Source of the DNA: Blasia pusilla | Lineage: Eukaryota > Marchantiophyta > Marchantiopsida > Blasiales | Length of the DNA stretch: 64,000 bases | Direction of reading: 5' to 3' | NCBI GenBank assembly: GCA_050084515.1 | Contig: CM114273.1 | Coordinates: 30,690,001 to 30,754,000, forward strand | Shown: positions 49,458 through 60,464 of the stretch, piece after piece | How the letters are laid out: the number at the start of each line of letters is the position of its first letter | Position numbering within the stretch: position 1 is the stretch's first letter | Program-made: the position numbers and the translations under genes | The notes under the pieces: model-generated | The model's database searches: none | What the model saw: the letters and a program-made list of their open reading frames with translations, nothing else | Told to the model about the DNA's origin: nothing

Positions 49458-50743
49458 ATACACGAGACCCCTACTTGAGAAACCACCCTATGTCCGCAAA
49501 ACACATATTACACATGTAGGGAGTCTACACTCATCACCATCCCATCTAGCCCAAGCTACTACTTGATACAGAATACCCTCAATGACACGAGACAAGTCCA
49601 AAAAAGGGGCTCAAATGGGTAACCTAAACACGCTTGCCATCACTCTAATGCATTGTCAAAAGTGACTGTTCTTGTGATGGGACAACCTCTGCGACATGAC
49701 ATTCCTCTTTCCCAATAGGTCGAACTTCCCGTTGGCATCAGCGCATGTTTCTCCACCACTAACACTCCGTCACAAACTCTCAATGTGGATGATACATCTC
49801 GACACTAATCAGCATTCTGCTAGTGAGCCAACTCTGTCAATGATTCTCAATGCTCAGGAAGCTTGTCGCAAATTACAATCCCAACTCGAAAACACGAAGT
49901 TGCAAAATATCTTTTACTAGTTCGGAAAATCCCTCCTACCACGTTAGCCCATTTCACCATGTTCAAATCTTAACCATATAGATGCTCACCACATCCGACC
50001 TCACCTCGTAGCTTGACCTACTATATCTTACTGACTATCACAAGAACCTACTACGCCCGCTCCAATTTAACCGTGTCAACTTACCTAGATACGTGCCTTC
50101 TCTTGGTGGTATGTCCTCTCACGTGACATCTCTACAGTTTCATTGGCCCTATAATGCCATATGTCATGACCCCATTTTTGACTCTATCTCCCTTTGGCCG
50201 TGGTCCCATCTCCTCTCCTACTTCAAACCAGCTCTAACTCTTTGACCGCATGCACTGAGCTCTTGACTCCCAAATTTGCAACCATGGTCTACGCACACTC
50301 ACTCTTGCTACATCCCACCGCGCCCTGGCTATGCACGACGCTCTATGTGGGTGTCCCTTCTCCTTCACTCCCTCTTGACATGGACCCCTCCATGGACACG
50401 CAACCCTACAACGAGCTCCTCATTTTTGTCCAAGGCACGGCTACCTTCGCCACTACCCACTACCTCTTCCTCTTGTTTTCCTAGCCCGGTGGCAGCCCTG
50501 TGCGCAACCCTAGCTTCATCATCACTGAGTGTACCTAGCTAGTCTTTCCTTCTACCACCCAGCTTTGGCCTCCTTCCACACAAGCACGCCGCCCTCTACG
50601 ACCCTGGCCCTTTCTCTCCTTGCGCATGCTATCCAACCTACTCAAGTGTGGCCACGTCTACTTCCTCTTGCGGACCTTAGCTTCTATCAAGGCTCTTTCC
50701 CTCTGTTTGCCATGGATATATGACCCTCTTATTGATGCCCACG

Positions 50744-50827
50744 CCTCTTCTTGACTCTTTGGGCATGCTGCCCAAAGAGTCAAGAAGAGGAGCCCAAAGA
50801 CTCTTTGGGCATGCTGCCCAAAGAGTC
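50744..50827. repeat. Two nested palindromes with shared core
   Basis: The first palindrome has perfect 22-bp arms (50744-50765 and 50769-50790) and a 3-base loop TGC. The second has perfect 13-bp arms GACTCTTTGGGCA (50799-50811) and TGCCCAAAGAGTC (50815-50827) with the same loop. The second is a shorter copy of the first centre. Confidence 0.95.
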
Positions 50828-51380
50828 GCAACCTCTCCCTTCTCCATAGCTAGTGCGGTGCAGCTCCCTCTGCCAACCCATTACTTCCTCCTTCCACTCT
50901 TGAATCTAACCTAGTCACCTACAATTATATAATCAGAAAAAAATGGCTCGCACAGCCAATTCCACTCTTGAATCTATATTGAGCCACATCCACCCTCCGC
51001 TAGGAGGGAATCTGGGTGCTAGCATCCTAGTTCCTACTACACACAAAGCAATAGAGGTGCTCCTAAGACTCAACATGAGAAAGATGGCTTGAGAAAGCCA
51101 TCTCTCCCTCTCTTGTAGCCAAAAAGCTCTTTCCCAAAAACTAGCCTCCAAACGATAATCTACGTGCACAAGTTACCGGGCGACCATTGACTCAATCAAC
51201 AGGTCACCTGACTGACAAAGACCAAAATAGGCAAATCGTTAAAAATAATGTTCCCTACGCAACGGACATGTTGCCAACCTCATCCAACATCTTAGGACGA
51301 AGTTACACCCCAAAAACCCACTGACCCTATATGCCGTCAACGCGGTCAAACTCTACCTGTCGGCTAGCTAAGATGTTACA

Positions 51381-52187
51381 ACCTACAACAATGAAGCCAA
51401 AAATAAGTTCACAACACAATAACAGAGGAGCGTAGTAAAACCTAGTAGCATAAACGTGACAATGTAAACACGGGCTGATCATCAATGAGCAATGCTAGAG
51501 CAATCTAGATTCCAAAATGAGAAAATCGTGGTGGGATAACTCAAAGAAGTCGAGAGTCGAGAGCGGGGTTGTGGGAGTCAAAAGTCTCAGGATGGGACGA
51601 GGCAACACGAAATAAAATTGAGACAAAAATAGAGTCTGAGAGGCGAGAGTGAGGACTCGAGAGTCTTGAGATATGACAAGGTAGCAGAGGTGAAACACTA
51701 GAGTGAGGCAGCGGAGTTGTGGAGGTGTAACTCTGAAACACAAAAGTAAGAGGCAAGAATGAGGGTAGGAGAGTCTTGCAGTGGGATCTCCACCCAATGG
51801 ATGGGCCCCTTTGCACGTCCATGTTCAAATCGTGCCATCCAATCCCCATCAGAGCTCATATTAGTGTCCTCATTGGCCAAGTGTGGCACCACAAGACGGC
51901 TTTGATTACGCCGTCTTCCCCTATAGGATCTACTCGTCGAATCACATATCAACATCAATGTTTTGGCAATTGAGAAGTTGCCTAGTCATATTCCATCCAC
52001 TAGGAATACTAGTGTACAACATCTGCCATGCACGGAAGTGAAGAGATTGATTAGGTCGCACACAAATTCAAATTTTTTTCTTGCGGCCCGTAGTGTAAGA
52101 AACCTTTTCTTGGTGCCTAGATGCCACATGTCAAGTAGAGGGGTGTTTGCAAATCAAGAAGTCGCTCTCCAATAATAATATAGATTA
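51381..52187. other. Spacer between the two gypsy insertions
   Basis: No gene is recognised. The stretch 51540-51740 is rich in GAGAGTC/GTGAG words on the plus strand. Confidence 0.45.
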
Positions 52188-52335
52188 TCACGTCTAAATA
52201 GCAACGTTCTTCCTTGAACATGGATGCTTTCCGATTACTTCCTACCAGATACCGGTACTGTTCCGTCATTTAAAATGTCTGCACATCAACTATTAGAAAT
52301 CCCCTGGAGTGTGCCGGAAACCATGCTGTCATCAT

Positions 52336-52566
52336 TGTCACATCTGAGTAGCCGATAGGCCGAGATCTATTGTGGAAAGGGCGTAGGAGCCAGCCGACTA
52401 TCTTGAGTGTAACTTTGTCCCACAATGTCGGATGAGGTTGAGGATAGGTCCATTGTGTCAGGAACGTCATTTCTGACAACTTTCATGTTGAGGTCTTTTA
52501 CAACCGGGTGACTTGTTGACCAGGTCAACCGCCCTTGTAACCTGTGCGCGTAGGTTACCAAGGGGC
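52336..52566 (+). mobile_element. 5' LTR, truncated
   Basis: Matches the first about 235 bp of the 3' LTR (60602-60835) at high identity, from TGTCACATCTGAGTA to CAAGGGG. It then leaves the LTR abruptly for leader sequence. The rest of the LTR, including the TATA box, is missing, so this copy lacks its promoter. Confidence 0.85.
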
Positions 52567-53233
52567 GGGTCCCACCCCCCCCGGACAGGGCGTACGTGGT
52601 TGGAGTGGATCCGACGTGGGTGAGTTTGGTTACGCAGTGGAGAGTTTTGCGGGACTTAGTGTCTCCCGAGCGTGGATGGGATTCGCGACAACACTTTGTC
52701 GGTTGTTACGAGTAGGTTGGAGGAAGACTCATTAGTTCTTCAGCGACTGGGAATTGTGAGGGTTGTGATGGGGACACACGAGCCTACACTGACGGGGGGT
52801 TTGACGTGTTGGTCGAGAAGAGTGCCGTGTTGTGGAGGTTGTCATATCATGTGGAGGAGTGCATGTTGACGGTGCAGCAGGTTGGAGGACATAATCAAGT
52901 TACCCATTCAAGTCCCTTTTCCCGCACTTGTCGTGTGTGATTGAGAGTACTGGGTATCGGGTAGTAGCAGGTGCTAGGTGGGCGCAGTGATGGTGACGAG
53001 TGTAGATTCTTTTCATGTGTAGCATGTTGCCGAGTAGGGGTCGCGTGTATGATCCGAGAGAGTGTCGCTAGGTTAGGTGAGTCAGTTGGGAGGCTCATGG
53101 TGAGCCCGAGTGTTGAGTGTGCGTGAGGCCGGGTATGTCATTACGGGATTGATGTTAGCATAGGTGAGCTAGTGAGGAGTGTGGGAGACTCGCGGTGAGT
53201 CTGAGTGCTTGAGCGGGTGAGACAGGGTTTGTC
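52567..53233 (+). other. Leader of the gypsy element
   Basis: GT-rich untranslated stretch between the truncated LTR and gag. Near 53060-53230 a block of about 75 bp occurs twice (GTGAGYYxGTGAGGAG .. CGGGT..GTCAT). The same blocks appear inverted near 49.2-49.4 kb. A primer-binding site was not identified, probably lost with the deletion. Confidence 0.6.
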
Positions 53234-54650
53234 ATGAAGGCGTTCTTCCAGGGTTCGGAAGAACGGGGTAGTGCGAGCAATACTAGTGGTGTGACACGGA
53301 GTGGAGTGAGATACCAAGGGGTTACTAGTGAAGAGCTACCTCGACATCCATCCGTGGCTGGATCGTCATCACTGGACACTGGGTCTGGTGACGAGATCGT
53401 AGACAAGGACAGTTGTACTTGGCAGGAGATGGACGACATGGGCCATCGGGGCATGCGTCGTTTCTCGGGTGCAGTGGGCACCATCGACTTAGATGATTTT
53501 ATCCAGGAGTTCAACACATGGTGCGACTTCCAAGAGATACGGACCCCGACACGGTTCAACCCTTTCATGGCATGGAAGGGGTTGTTCCAGCACTTGGAGG
53601 GTCCTCTGATGGATGACTACATGGAGTTTCAATCACTATATTCAGTAGAGATCGATGCTTGGAGGATGTATTGGGCTCCACGGTATGTGTCCACTAGTGG
53701 TCGCGAGGCATATGATGGGATTGTGAGAGGAGAGAGATCCACACCATCAGCCCGGAGACTAGATGGAGAGGAGGGTAGTGAGACAGGCGATGTGGCAAAG
53801 ACCTCTAGTGGTAGAGGGCCACCCAACTTCAGCCCCACAGTGGAGTTCTTCCGACAGTTGGGGAAGAGCTACCAGGGCGTACGCACCGACAAGCTTAAGA
53901 GTCTACAGGATTTTCAGCGACAATCAGGTGAGAGTTTGAGAGAGGTATTCACACGCATGAGGAGGCTGATCATTGCTACGTTTGGAGTGACTGAGGCGTA
54001 GTCAGTCCTGTATTGGTACGGGATTCTGGACCGAGAACTACGGAGGAGAGTCCGAGATGCGGTGCTGATTCACACAGCGAAGCCCACATTGAAAGTGGTC
54101 TTTGAGTTGTCTGAGCGTATTGAGCTCAACATGAGTGAGGAGCAGGTAGTGACCGCTGGATTTTCTCGAGAGTCGACGGGTCCACGAGCGACGGTGACCC
54201 CACAGGTGCCACAGCGAGCACCAATACCACGGGAGCGGGCCAGTGTGCCTAGAGAGCAGGGCGGGTACCGTGAGCCTATGAGGCAATGACCCGTACCTAC
54301 ATATGTTGCCCAGCAGGGACTGATGTGGTCTTGTTGGACATGTGGAGGGGCCCATAGGCAGAGAGATTGCCCACAATATGGGAGAGGACCACCAGCGCCT
54401 CCGATTGCTCAGGAGCCACAGAGGATGTCCCCACCATAGCACCAGTGTGACCATTGCCACAGATATGGTCACACTAGGAATAGATGTTTTGACCTTCGCC
54501 GAGGGGGCACGTCCAGAGGTAGGCCGAGGGCCTTGGGGCGGTCGTCCTGGAGGAGGTCGGGGAGTTTTTTCCTGGACTTGGTGGTAGAGGACCACCACCA
54601 GCCAGAGGAGATGGATCAAGAGCACCAGAGCCGGCACTTCTCTCACGCAT
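53234..54650 (+). pseudogene. gag, with two CCHC zinc knuckles
   Basis: ATG 53234 opens a 255-codon frame with the Ty3-type gag signature LQDFQRQSGESLREVFTRMR near 53900. After a TAG at 53999 the same frame continues (VLYWYGILDRELRRRV) to a TGA at 54287 and on to two zinc knuckles. The first is CX2CX3HX4C at about 54332-54373 (CWTCGGAHRQRDC). The second is CX2CX4HX4C near 54446-54490 (CDHCHRYGHTRNRC), just after another TAG. Gag packages the RNA in a particle. The three stops mean the protein is not made. Confidence 0.8.
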
Positions 54651-55830
54651 CGATCAGTTGGAGCAGAGGATTGCTGCCATGACGATGATGCAGCTTAGGG
54701 AAGGCACGGAGCTGCGAGCAGCTAGTGTGACTCCAACTTCTACCTCTTACCCTGACCCGGGTGAGGATCTCGCCAGTATGGGATTTATGTGTAGTGCAGC
54801 CCAAGTTGAGGCAGTTGCAGTGGTGACTCGGGGTGCTGCGAGAGGCACCCAGCCATCGAGAGGTGGAGTTGAGATTGACCCACCAGAGGGGACCGATGGG
54901 CGGCAGGACAGGGTTCCACAGTCATTCACATTGTCAGAGGCACTACACACACCATTGATGGTGCCTCGACGACCAGCGGTGCCAATAGCTTAGGAACCTA
55001 CGTCGAAATCACGAGGAGTTGGAGTGACAACTCCTATGCCGGCTCGAGTGGAGTCACTGTCGACCATAGTGTTGGAGGTGGCCATCAGAGTGAGTCAGAG
55101 TCCACTATTTTCCGCCATAGAGTTGGTGACGTTGGGAGTTGGACCAGTTGAGGTGTTCCGGTTGGCCGCCACGTTGTGTGAGCGTGGAGAGATGACTGCT
55201 TCTTGTTTAGAGGTAGTTGAGGAGGTGGTGGACTTGCCCTCAGAGCCGGTGCTTGGGACGTTCCCCACAAAGTCATGGCAGGCGGCGGCGGTGGCGAAGT
55301 TGGTAGATATGCCAACTCGACCAGCCATAGAGGGAGCAGTGGTGACACATGGAGTAGTGTTACTGGATAACTGAGCTAGAGTATTTTGCTTGGTTAGTCC
55401 GACGGGGACAATATACCACCCGCAGCACGTCCTACTTGATTTGGGAGCGCAACTCTTGATGTTAGGGAAGGCGGCGTGTTTAGCGTTGGGGTTATGGAAG
55501 GCCGACATTGAGCCTTGTCCCTTCCAGATACAGACCTCCATTGGGGGCATATCACCCACTTAGTATATGACTCGACAGGAAATTGTTGTCAGAGTCCAGC
55601 CGGAGCATGCGACGGATAGTGCTATGGTGCGCACATGTGCGATTACGACACCAGTTGAGTCGTACGATGTGTTGGTGGGGAGTATAGTGTTATATCCCCT
55701 AGGATTCATCCTTGACTTATGGGAGGAGACGGTTGCTTATCGGCCAGGATGGCGGTCATGTGACGGCCAGATGAGTCAGTTACCCATGCAGTTTTCGGGA
55801 CGAGGTGGTCGATCACGAGGCGAGTCTGTG
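54651..55830 (+). pseudogene. gag-pol linker and aspartic protease
   Basis: Another frame starts in a coiled-coil-like stretch (LLSRIDQLEQRIAAMTMM) and runs through a Pro/Ser/Val-rich linker with stops at 54991, 55372 and 55561. The protease core is HVLLDLGAQLLMLGKA near 55428-55480, followed by the second strand YDVLVGSIVLYPLGF near 55660-55705. These are the two halves of a retropepsin fold. The residue after the catalytic Asp is Leu rather than the usual Ser or Thr; this may be family-specific or a lesion. Confidence 0.65.
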
Positions 55831-56129
55831 ACCACGTTGGCAGCTTTCACACGTAGTGTTAGCTGGCCACGAGAGTTGTTGGAGGGGAACGCACATGCGG
55901 AGGATGTCCCAGTAGCGGATAGTCCCACGGAGAGACAGGCCATGGCGGGTGTCTCTTCCCATGTTGGCGAGGCCTCTTCACCATTGTGGGGTACGGCTTG
56001 CGAGCTACATAGGAGTGGCGACGACCTCGTGAGGCAGGCGTGGAGTCATGTTTTTATCCCACAGCAGCGAAAGTCACGTGGCGATCGGGCTCTTGGAGTG
56101 GAGACGTTGACCCCACTGGATACCACACC

Positions 56130-57190
56130 CGTTGTGTGGCAGTGCCCAGAGGATGGTGTTAGATCTCTTCGGAGGGATTAGCACCGGATTGGCTGCACTA
56201 TTGCAGGCGGGCATACGGGTGCATCAGTATCTTTATGTGGAGAGAGATAAGACCGCGCGGCGAGTATCATTACGTCACGTGGCGAGATTGGTCCAGAGGT
56301 ATCCTAAGTTGTTTCCGGTATCTGCAGTACGGGGATATCAGCATACACTACCCGCCGACATCTCTTTGGTGGGGGCGTAGGATCTGGATAGAGTTGGCAC
56401 CATTCATTTGGTGATTGCTAGATGGCCATCTAAGGGTCATTCACCAGCTGGCCGAGGATTTGGATTGCAGGATCCGAGGTCAGGGATATTTTGGGAGATG
56501 CTGCAAGTAGTACGACACTTGCAGGAGAGTCAGATATGTTCTCCAGCGTACATTTTGGAGAACGTGCCGTTGTTGGGAGACACTCGTGCACGTGTGATGA
56601 CGAGTGTACATCAAGTGAGGTCCTGGTTGGGACCTAGTGTGTTGTTAGATGCAGCGAGAGTTGGGTCACGTGCCCATCCTCCACGACTGTGGTGGACGAA
56701 CCTGATACCATCAGAGGTACTGAGTCGAGCATACGGTGGAGTCCAGAGAGCACCACATCTCACAGTGGATGCTATTTTGGGCTCAGGGTGTCGATCTAAG
56801 GTGGTGACACAGGATGATAGACCACCGTTGGCCATGTCCAATAGGGTGGGGGAGTTGAGGGCAGCCTTACCTACGTTGGTGAGCTTCCCAGCATCCCATG
56901 CCTTTCGTCAAGGAGGGCCAGGCATGATTTGGGATGAGGTGACCGGAGCATTGGAGGAGCCTACAGCAGATGAGCGCAAACGCGCCATGGGGTTCGCTAC
57001 CGGTACTACGACGGTGCGAGGGATGAATGAGGCATCCTAGAGACAGGTGTTGGGGCAGGAAATGGACCTCAACTGTCTTACATGGATAGTCAGCCTAGGT
57101 ATGGCTGAGCAGAGACGGATGCGAGTGTCATCCATGCCGTCACGTCCACGAGTTGGACCATTGCCTCTGGTCAGACAGAATTGGTGGGGC
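56130..57190 (+). pseudogene. C5 cytosine DNA methyltransferase domain (DNMT3-like) inside pol
   Basis: Motif I, the S-adenosylmethionine loop, is DLFGGISTGL at 56162-56191, followed by YLYVERD as the second strand. Motif IV reads WPSKGHS at 56423-56440, with a Ser codon TCT (56429-56431) where active enzymes have the nucleophilic Cys after Pro; one base change from TGT explains it. Motif VI is ENVP at 56558-56569. A motif VIII-like SRAHPPRLWWTNL at about 56664-56705 resembles the RARYFWGNL of DNMT3 enzymes. A motif X-like LGQEMDLNCLTWI lies at 57050-57090. Stops occur at 56378 and 57038; a frameshift near 56140 separates it from the protease. It stays in frame with the reverse transcriptase downstream, so in the parent element it was part of the polyprotein. 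Confidence 0.82.
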
Positions 57191-58790
57191 GAGACGAGGA
57201 GACATAGGCACCCATGGACTTCCGGGGACGTCGTTCGAGCAGAGAGTGCGAAGGCGGCTAGAGTAGCACATGTTCATTTTCCGGATGTGGAGCATGGTGT
57301 AGGAGGTCAGAGTGGATTGGCTGTTGCGGAGGTGGCTAGGGTTGCTAAATAGCAACGAAAGCCGGAGGTTGCGTCCTCTCCAAGTGAGGTCACGATGGAG
57401 ACTTGGGAGCTTGTGATAGGTCTCAAGTTGATAGGAGGAGAGCGACGACAAGTTCATAGGTTTCTGAGAGGGCATGTCAGTTGTTTTGCCTTCAATATGA
57501 GAGACTTGGGTACGGTGAAGGGTCCCGAGATACGGATTGACTTGGCTAGTGATACGTCGATCTTTCGTCGACCCTACAGGTATTCTGATATGGAGCGAGC
57601 CTTGATTCAGAGCAGGAGTCAAGACTTGTTGGAGGCAGGACTTTTGGAGTTATCACATGGGGAGTATACATCTGCCACAGTCATGCCGGCGAAGAAGGAT
57701 ATGTATGGCAATTGGATGGATAGGCGGATGTGTGGAGATTACCGTCCTATCAACCGACAGACGAGGTCAGATCTGTACGCCATGCCTACTCCTGAGGAGA
57801 TCTTTGATGCGGTAGGGCATGCAAAGATCTTCAGTACTTTAGATCTCCGTGCTGGCTATCATCAACTTCCTATCAGGTTGGAGGACAGGGAGAAGACAAC
57901 ATTCTGGGGGATAGATCGGTTCGGGAGAGATTGCTTGTATCAGTGGCGGTTCTTACCATTTGGGTTGAAGAACGCACCTGCAGAGTTTCAGAGAGTGATG
58001 GATAGGATTCTGGTTGGCTTGGATTTTGTATGATGTTACATAGATGATATTCTTATCTTCAGTTCCACGGTTGAGGAGCATGAGTGACACTTGGAGGAGG
58101 TATTTCGGCGATTGCAGTTACATGGACTGAAGTTACATCCAGGAAAGTGCATATTCTTTCAGGAGTAGATTGAGACTTGGGACACACCATATACCCGAGT
58201 GGGTTAGGCGTTCAGCAAACGAAGGTAGAGGCTATTGCGCAGATTCCACGCCCTATAGATGTGAGTCGAGTTCGAGCATTTCTTGGACATGCCAACTTTT
58301 ATCGACGGTATGTCAAGGGTTTTAGTGCGATCGCAAAGTCTTTGACCTTGTTGACGAGACTTGATCAGGTTTGGTTGTGGGAAGATGATGAGGAGCGAAC
58401 ATTTCAGGAGCTGAAGGACAAGTTGACGTCCTCACCCATTTTACAGAGACCGGTTAGGGGTCTCCCATTCTAGTTACATACGGATTGGAGCATGTTGGGT
58501 CTAGGAGCAGTGCTTACTCAGAGGGATGACGAGGAGAGGGAGTTCGTTGTGGCTTACGCGAGACGATCAAACAACATTGCAGAACAACATTATGCGAGCC
58601 GATCGAACAACATTGAGGTGGTTGATGGAGTCCGACAAGCTTACGGGAAAGCTTGCCAGGTGGGCTCTATTACTACAAGAGTATGAGTTTGAGGTGGTTC
58701 ATAGGCCAGGTCGGCTGAACCAGGATGCGGATGGGTTGAGACGTAACCCATGTCCGAGTCAGAGAGACGACACAAGAGCTCGATGGCACG
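57191..58790 (+). pseudogene. Reverse transcriptase and RNase H
   Basis: After a short link with a TAG at 57350, the reverse transcriptase reads ALIQSRSQDLLEAGLLELS, then CGDYRPINRQTRSDLYAMP, FSTLDLRAGYHQLPI and FLPFGLKNAPAEFQRVMD. The catalytic YIDD is at 58037-58048, directly after a TGA at 58031. Further stops are TGA 58085 and TAG 58166; the frame then changes. The connection continues as VRAFLGHANFYRRYVKGFS. RNase H starts LHTDWSMLGLGAVL near 58474-58515 after a TAG at 58471; the frame changes again near 58600 before LQEYEFEVVHRPGRLNQDADG. All these are Ty3/gypsy landmarks. Confidence 0.88.
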
Positions 58791-60100
58791 GAGAGAGTGA
58801 TGAGGAGATGGTGCCCGGTTGGCATGCATCTGCCTATCTTTGTTGGTTGACTATGGCAGGTCAGCCACAGGTGATGACTCCAGTGGTGGGGTTGGATGAT
58901 GAGTCTTTGGATCTGGAAGTTAGTGAGGAGGCGACATGTGGTCGAGATATCCATGACGATGTGGAGGTTGCGGAGTTCTTGCGCACTGGCGTCATTGCGA
59001 GTATAGTGAGTGTTAGGGTGCGGGATCGGATCCTACAGAGAGCCAAGAGGTTCAGGTGGGAGGGGACTCACATTTTTCGAGTATGGGGAGATGGTAGGAT
59101 ACGAGTGGTACCCCATCCTTCCCAAATGAGCACGTGTAGTCGACATGTCCATGAGGAGTTGGGAAATTTTGGAGTAAAGCGTACTTACGACTTTTACTCA
59201 GGTTGAGATTGGTGGCGCGGCATGCATACTAGGGTACAACAGTTTGTGGCCAGATGTATGGTATATGACAGAGTGCGAGCATCCTTCAATGCTCCCACTC
59301 CGCAGTTACATCCTTTGCCGATTATGGGTTTCGGTTATCGGTGGAGTTTAGACTTTGCGAGAACTTTGCTTTTGACGGGGTGTCATCATAGGTACGTGTT
59401 GGTTATGGTGGAGCATTTCTCCAAGTGGATAGAGTTGGTGGCACTACCAGACAAGGCGAGCGAGGGAACAGCTTATGCGTTTCTAGATCGTATGCTTAGT
59501 CACTTTGGTGCACCGGCGGAGGTGTTGACTGACCAGGGTACCGAGTTCAGGGAGAGTTTCAGGCCTTGTGTGATCAGGCGCTGATAGATCACCGCACCAC
59601 GTCCAGAGATCATCTTGAGGCGGATGGGTTGGCGGAGAGAGTGGTACAGACGGTGAAGAGAGGATTGCGCAAGTATGGCTTGTGTGGGGACGATTGAGGA
59701 GTGGGACCTACAGTTGCCATGGTTGGCTATGGATTATCGCTTTAGTCGGCAGACATCCTTGGCGTCATTTTCACCGTACTTTTTGCTCTTTGGGAGAGAG
59801 CCAAATTTACGTGCAGCGATTCGACGTGACATGGCGGAGGTGTTAGATATTGATGATCCAGATGTGTGGGTACAAGCATGTTCTCAGAGGGCAGAAGTTT
59901 TTCGTAGAGTTATGCCTATGGCCTTTGAGAACTTAGCTATTGCCCAACATAGAGATACATTGAGGTACGCGACCATTCGTGGAGGAGGTTATCGTCCAGG
60001 GATTAGGAGGTTTCATCCTGGAGATTACGTGTATTTACAGCAGGCGGCACCCACGACGCTAGATGTCACTGCAAGGCGCACGATCCTACGTGTGCGCTAG
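58791..60100 (+). pseudogene. Integrase
   Basis: The zinc-binding part has RHVHEELGNFGVKRT near 59136-59180. Its expected CxxC reads CMVYD near 59252, so the second Cys is Tyr. The catalytic core has Asp in WSLDFA (59351), Asp in LTDQGTEF (59531) and Glu in GLAERVVQ (about 59635), the D,D,E triad. A frame change lies near 59560, between the second Asp and Glu, and a TGA at 59204 before the core. The C-terminal part RRFHPGDYVYLQQ near 60005-60045 is the GPY/F-like end of gypsy integrases. TAG 60098 precedes the PHD finger in the same frame. Confidence 0.82.
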
Positions 60101-60385
60101 GTATTACCGACCGGAGTCCTCATGTTGGAGGGACAGGATGGTATGGTTTGGAAGGATCATGTGCGCAATTGTGCACCATGTCATCTTTCGAACGTAGATG
60201 GGACGGTGGATCCGAGCTTGGCAGTGGTACCTGCAGGCTTGAGGTGTATGTTGTGCGGATCTGCGAGGGGTGCAGCCACCATGTTGGTATGTGATGGTTG
60301 TTCTCGAGGGTGGCATATGTCATGTCTGACCCCCCCATATGATGTAGTTCCCACGAGACGATGGATGTGTCCGAGATGTGTATAG
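60101..60385 (+). pseudogene. PHD finger at the C-terminus of pol
   Basis: The same frame as the integrase end continues past TAG 60098. It encodes a C4HC3 PHD finger between 60245 and 60379: CX2C (CMLC), CX2C (CDGC), HX2C (WHMSC) and CX2C (CPRC), with the conserved Trp before the last pair. It ends at TAG 60383-60385. PHD fingers read histone H3 tails. In this position, where chromoviruses have a chromodomain, it could steer integration to particular chromatin; that is inference. All eight zinc ligands are preserved. Confidence 0.85.
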
Positions 60386-60450
60386 GGTAGTAGGTCATGT
60401 CAGAGAGATGTGATATTTTCTGTCTAGAGTTGGGGGGATCCAACTGCCAG

Positions 60451-60464
60451 CTAGGGGGGCAGTT
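60451..60464 (+). other. Polypurine tract candidate
   Basis: AGCTAGGGGGGCAG lies just upstream of LTR-derived sequence, where plus-strand priming is expected. It abuts the duplicated U5 piece rather than the true 3' LTR start. Confidence 0.5.

Larger units (their letters stand above)
49205..51380 (-). mobile_element. Relic of a second gypsy element of the same family: LTR and leader
   Basis: The reverse complement of 51380-50935 aligns with the 3' LTR at 60602-61221. It starts TGTAACATCTTAG, passes GTAACTTCGTCC, GATGTTGGATGAGGTTG and GGTGACCTGTTGA, and has CCATCTTTCTCATGTTG then GGAGCACCTC further in. The reverse complement of about 49400-49205 aligns with 53040-53235, just before gag of the other element (GCTAGTGAGGAGTGTGGGA, GTGAGTCTGAGTGCTTGA). 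So this is the 5' end of a minus-strand relative: LTR, leader, then loss of the coding part. In between lie a CT microsatellite and a large palindrome. Confidence 0.75.

Noticed and set aside
50194-50723. Pro/Ser/Leu-rich plus-strand frames
   Set aside because: They lie in the leader of the minus-strand gypsy relic, are C-rich by composition and show no domain.
52895-53568. Minus-strand frames opposite the gypsy leader and gag
   Set aside because: They are antisense shadows; gag motifs are on the plus strand.
54038-54646. 202-codon minus-strand frame
   Set aside because: It is antisense to the zinc-knuckle part of gag and has no recognisable domain.
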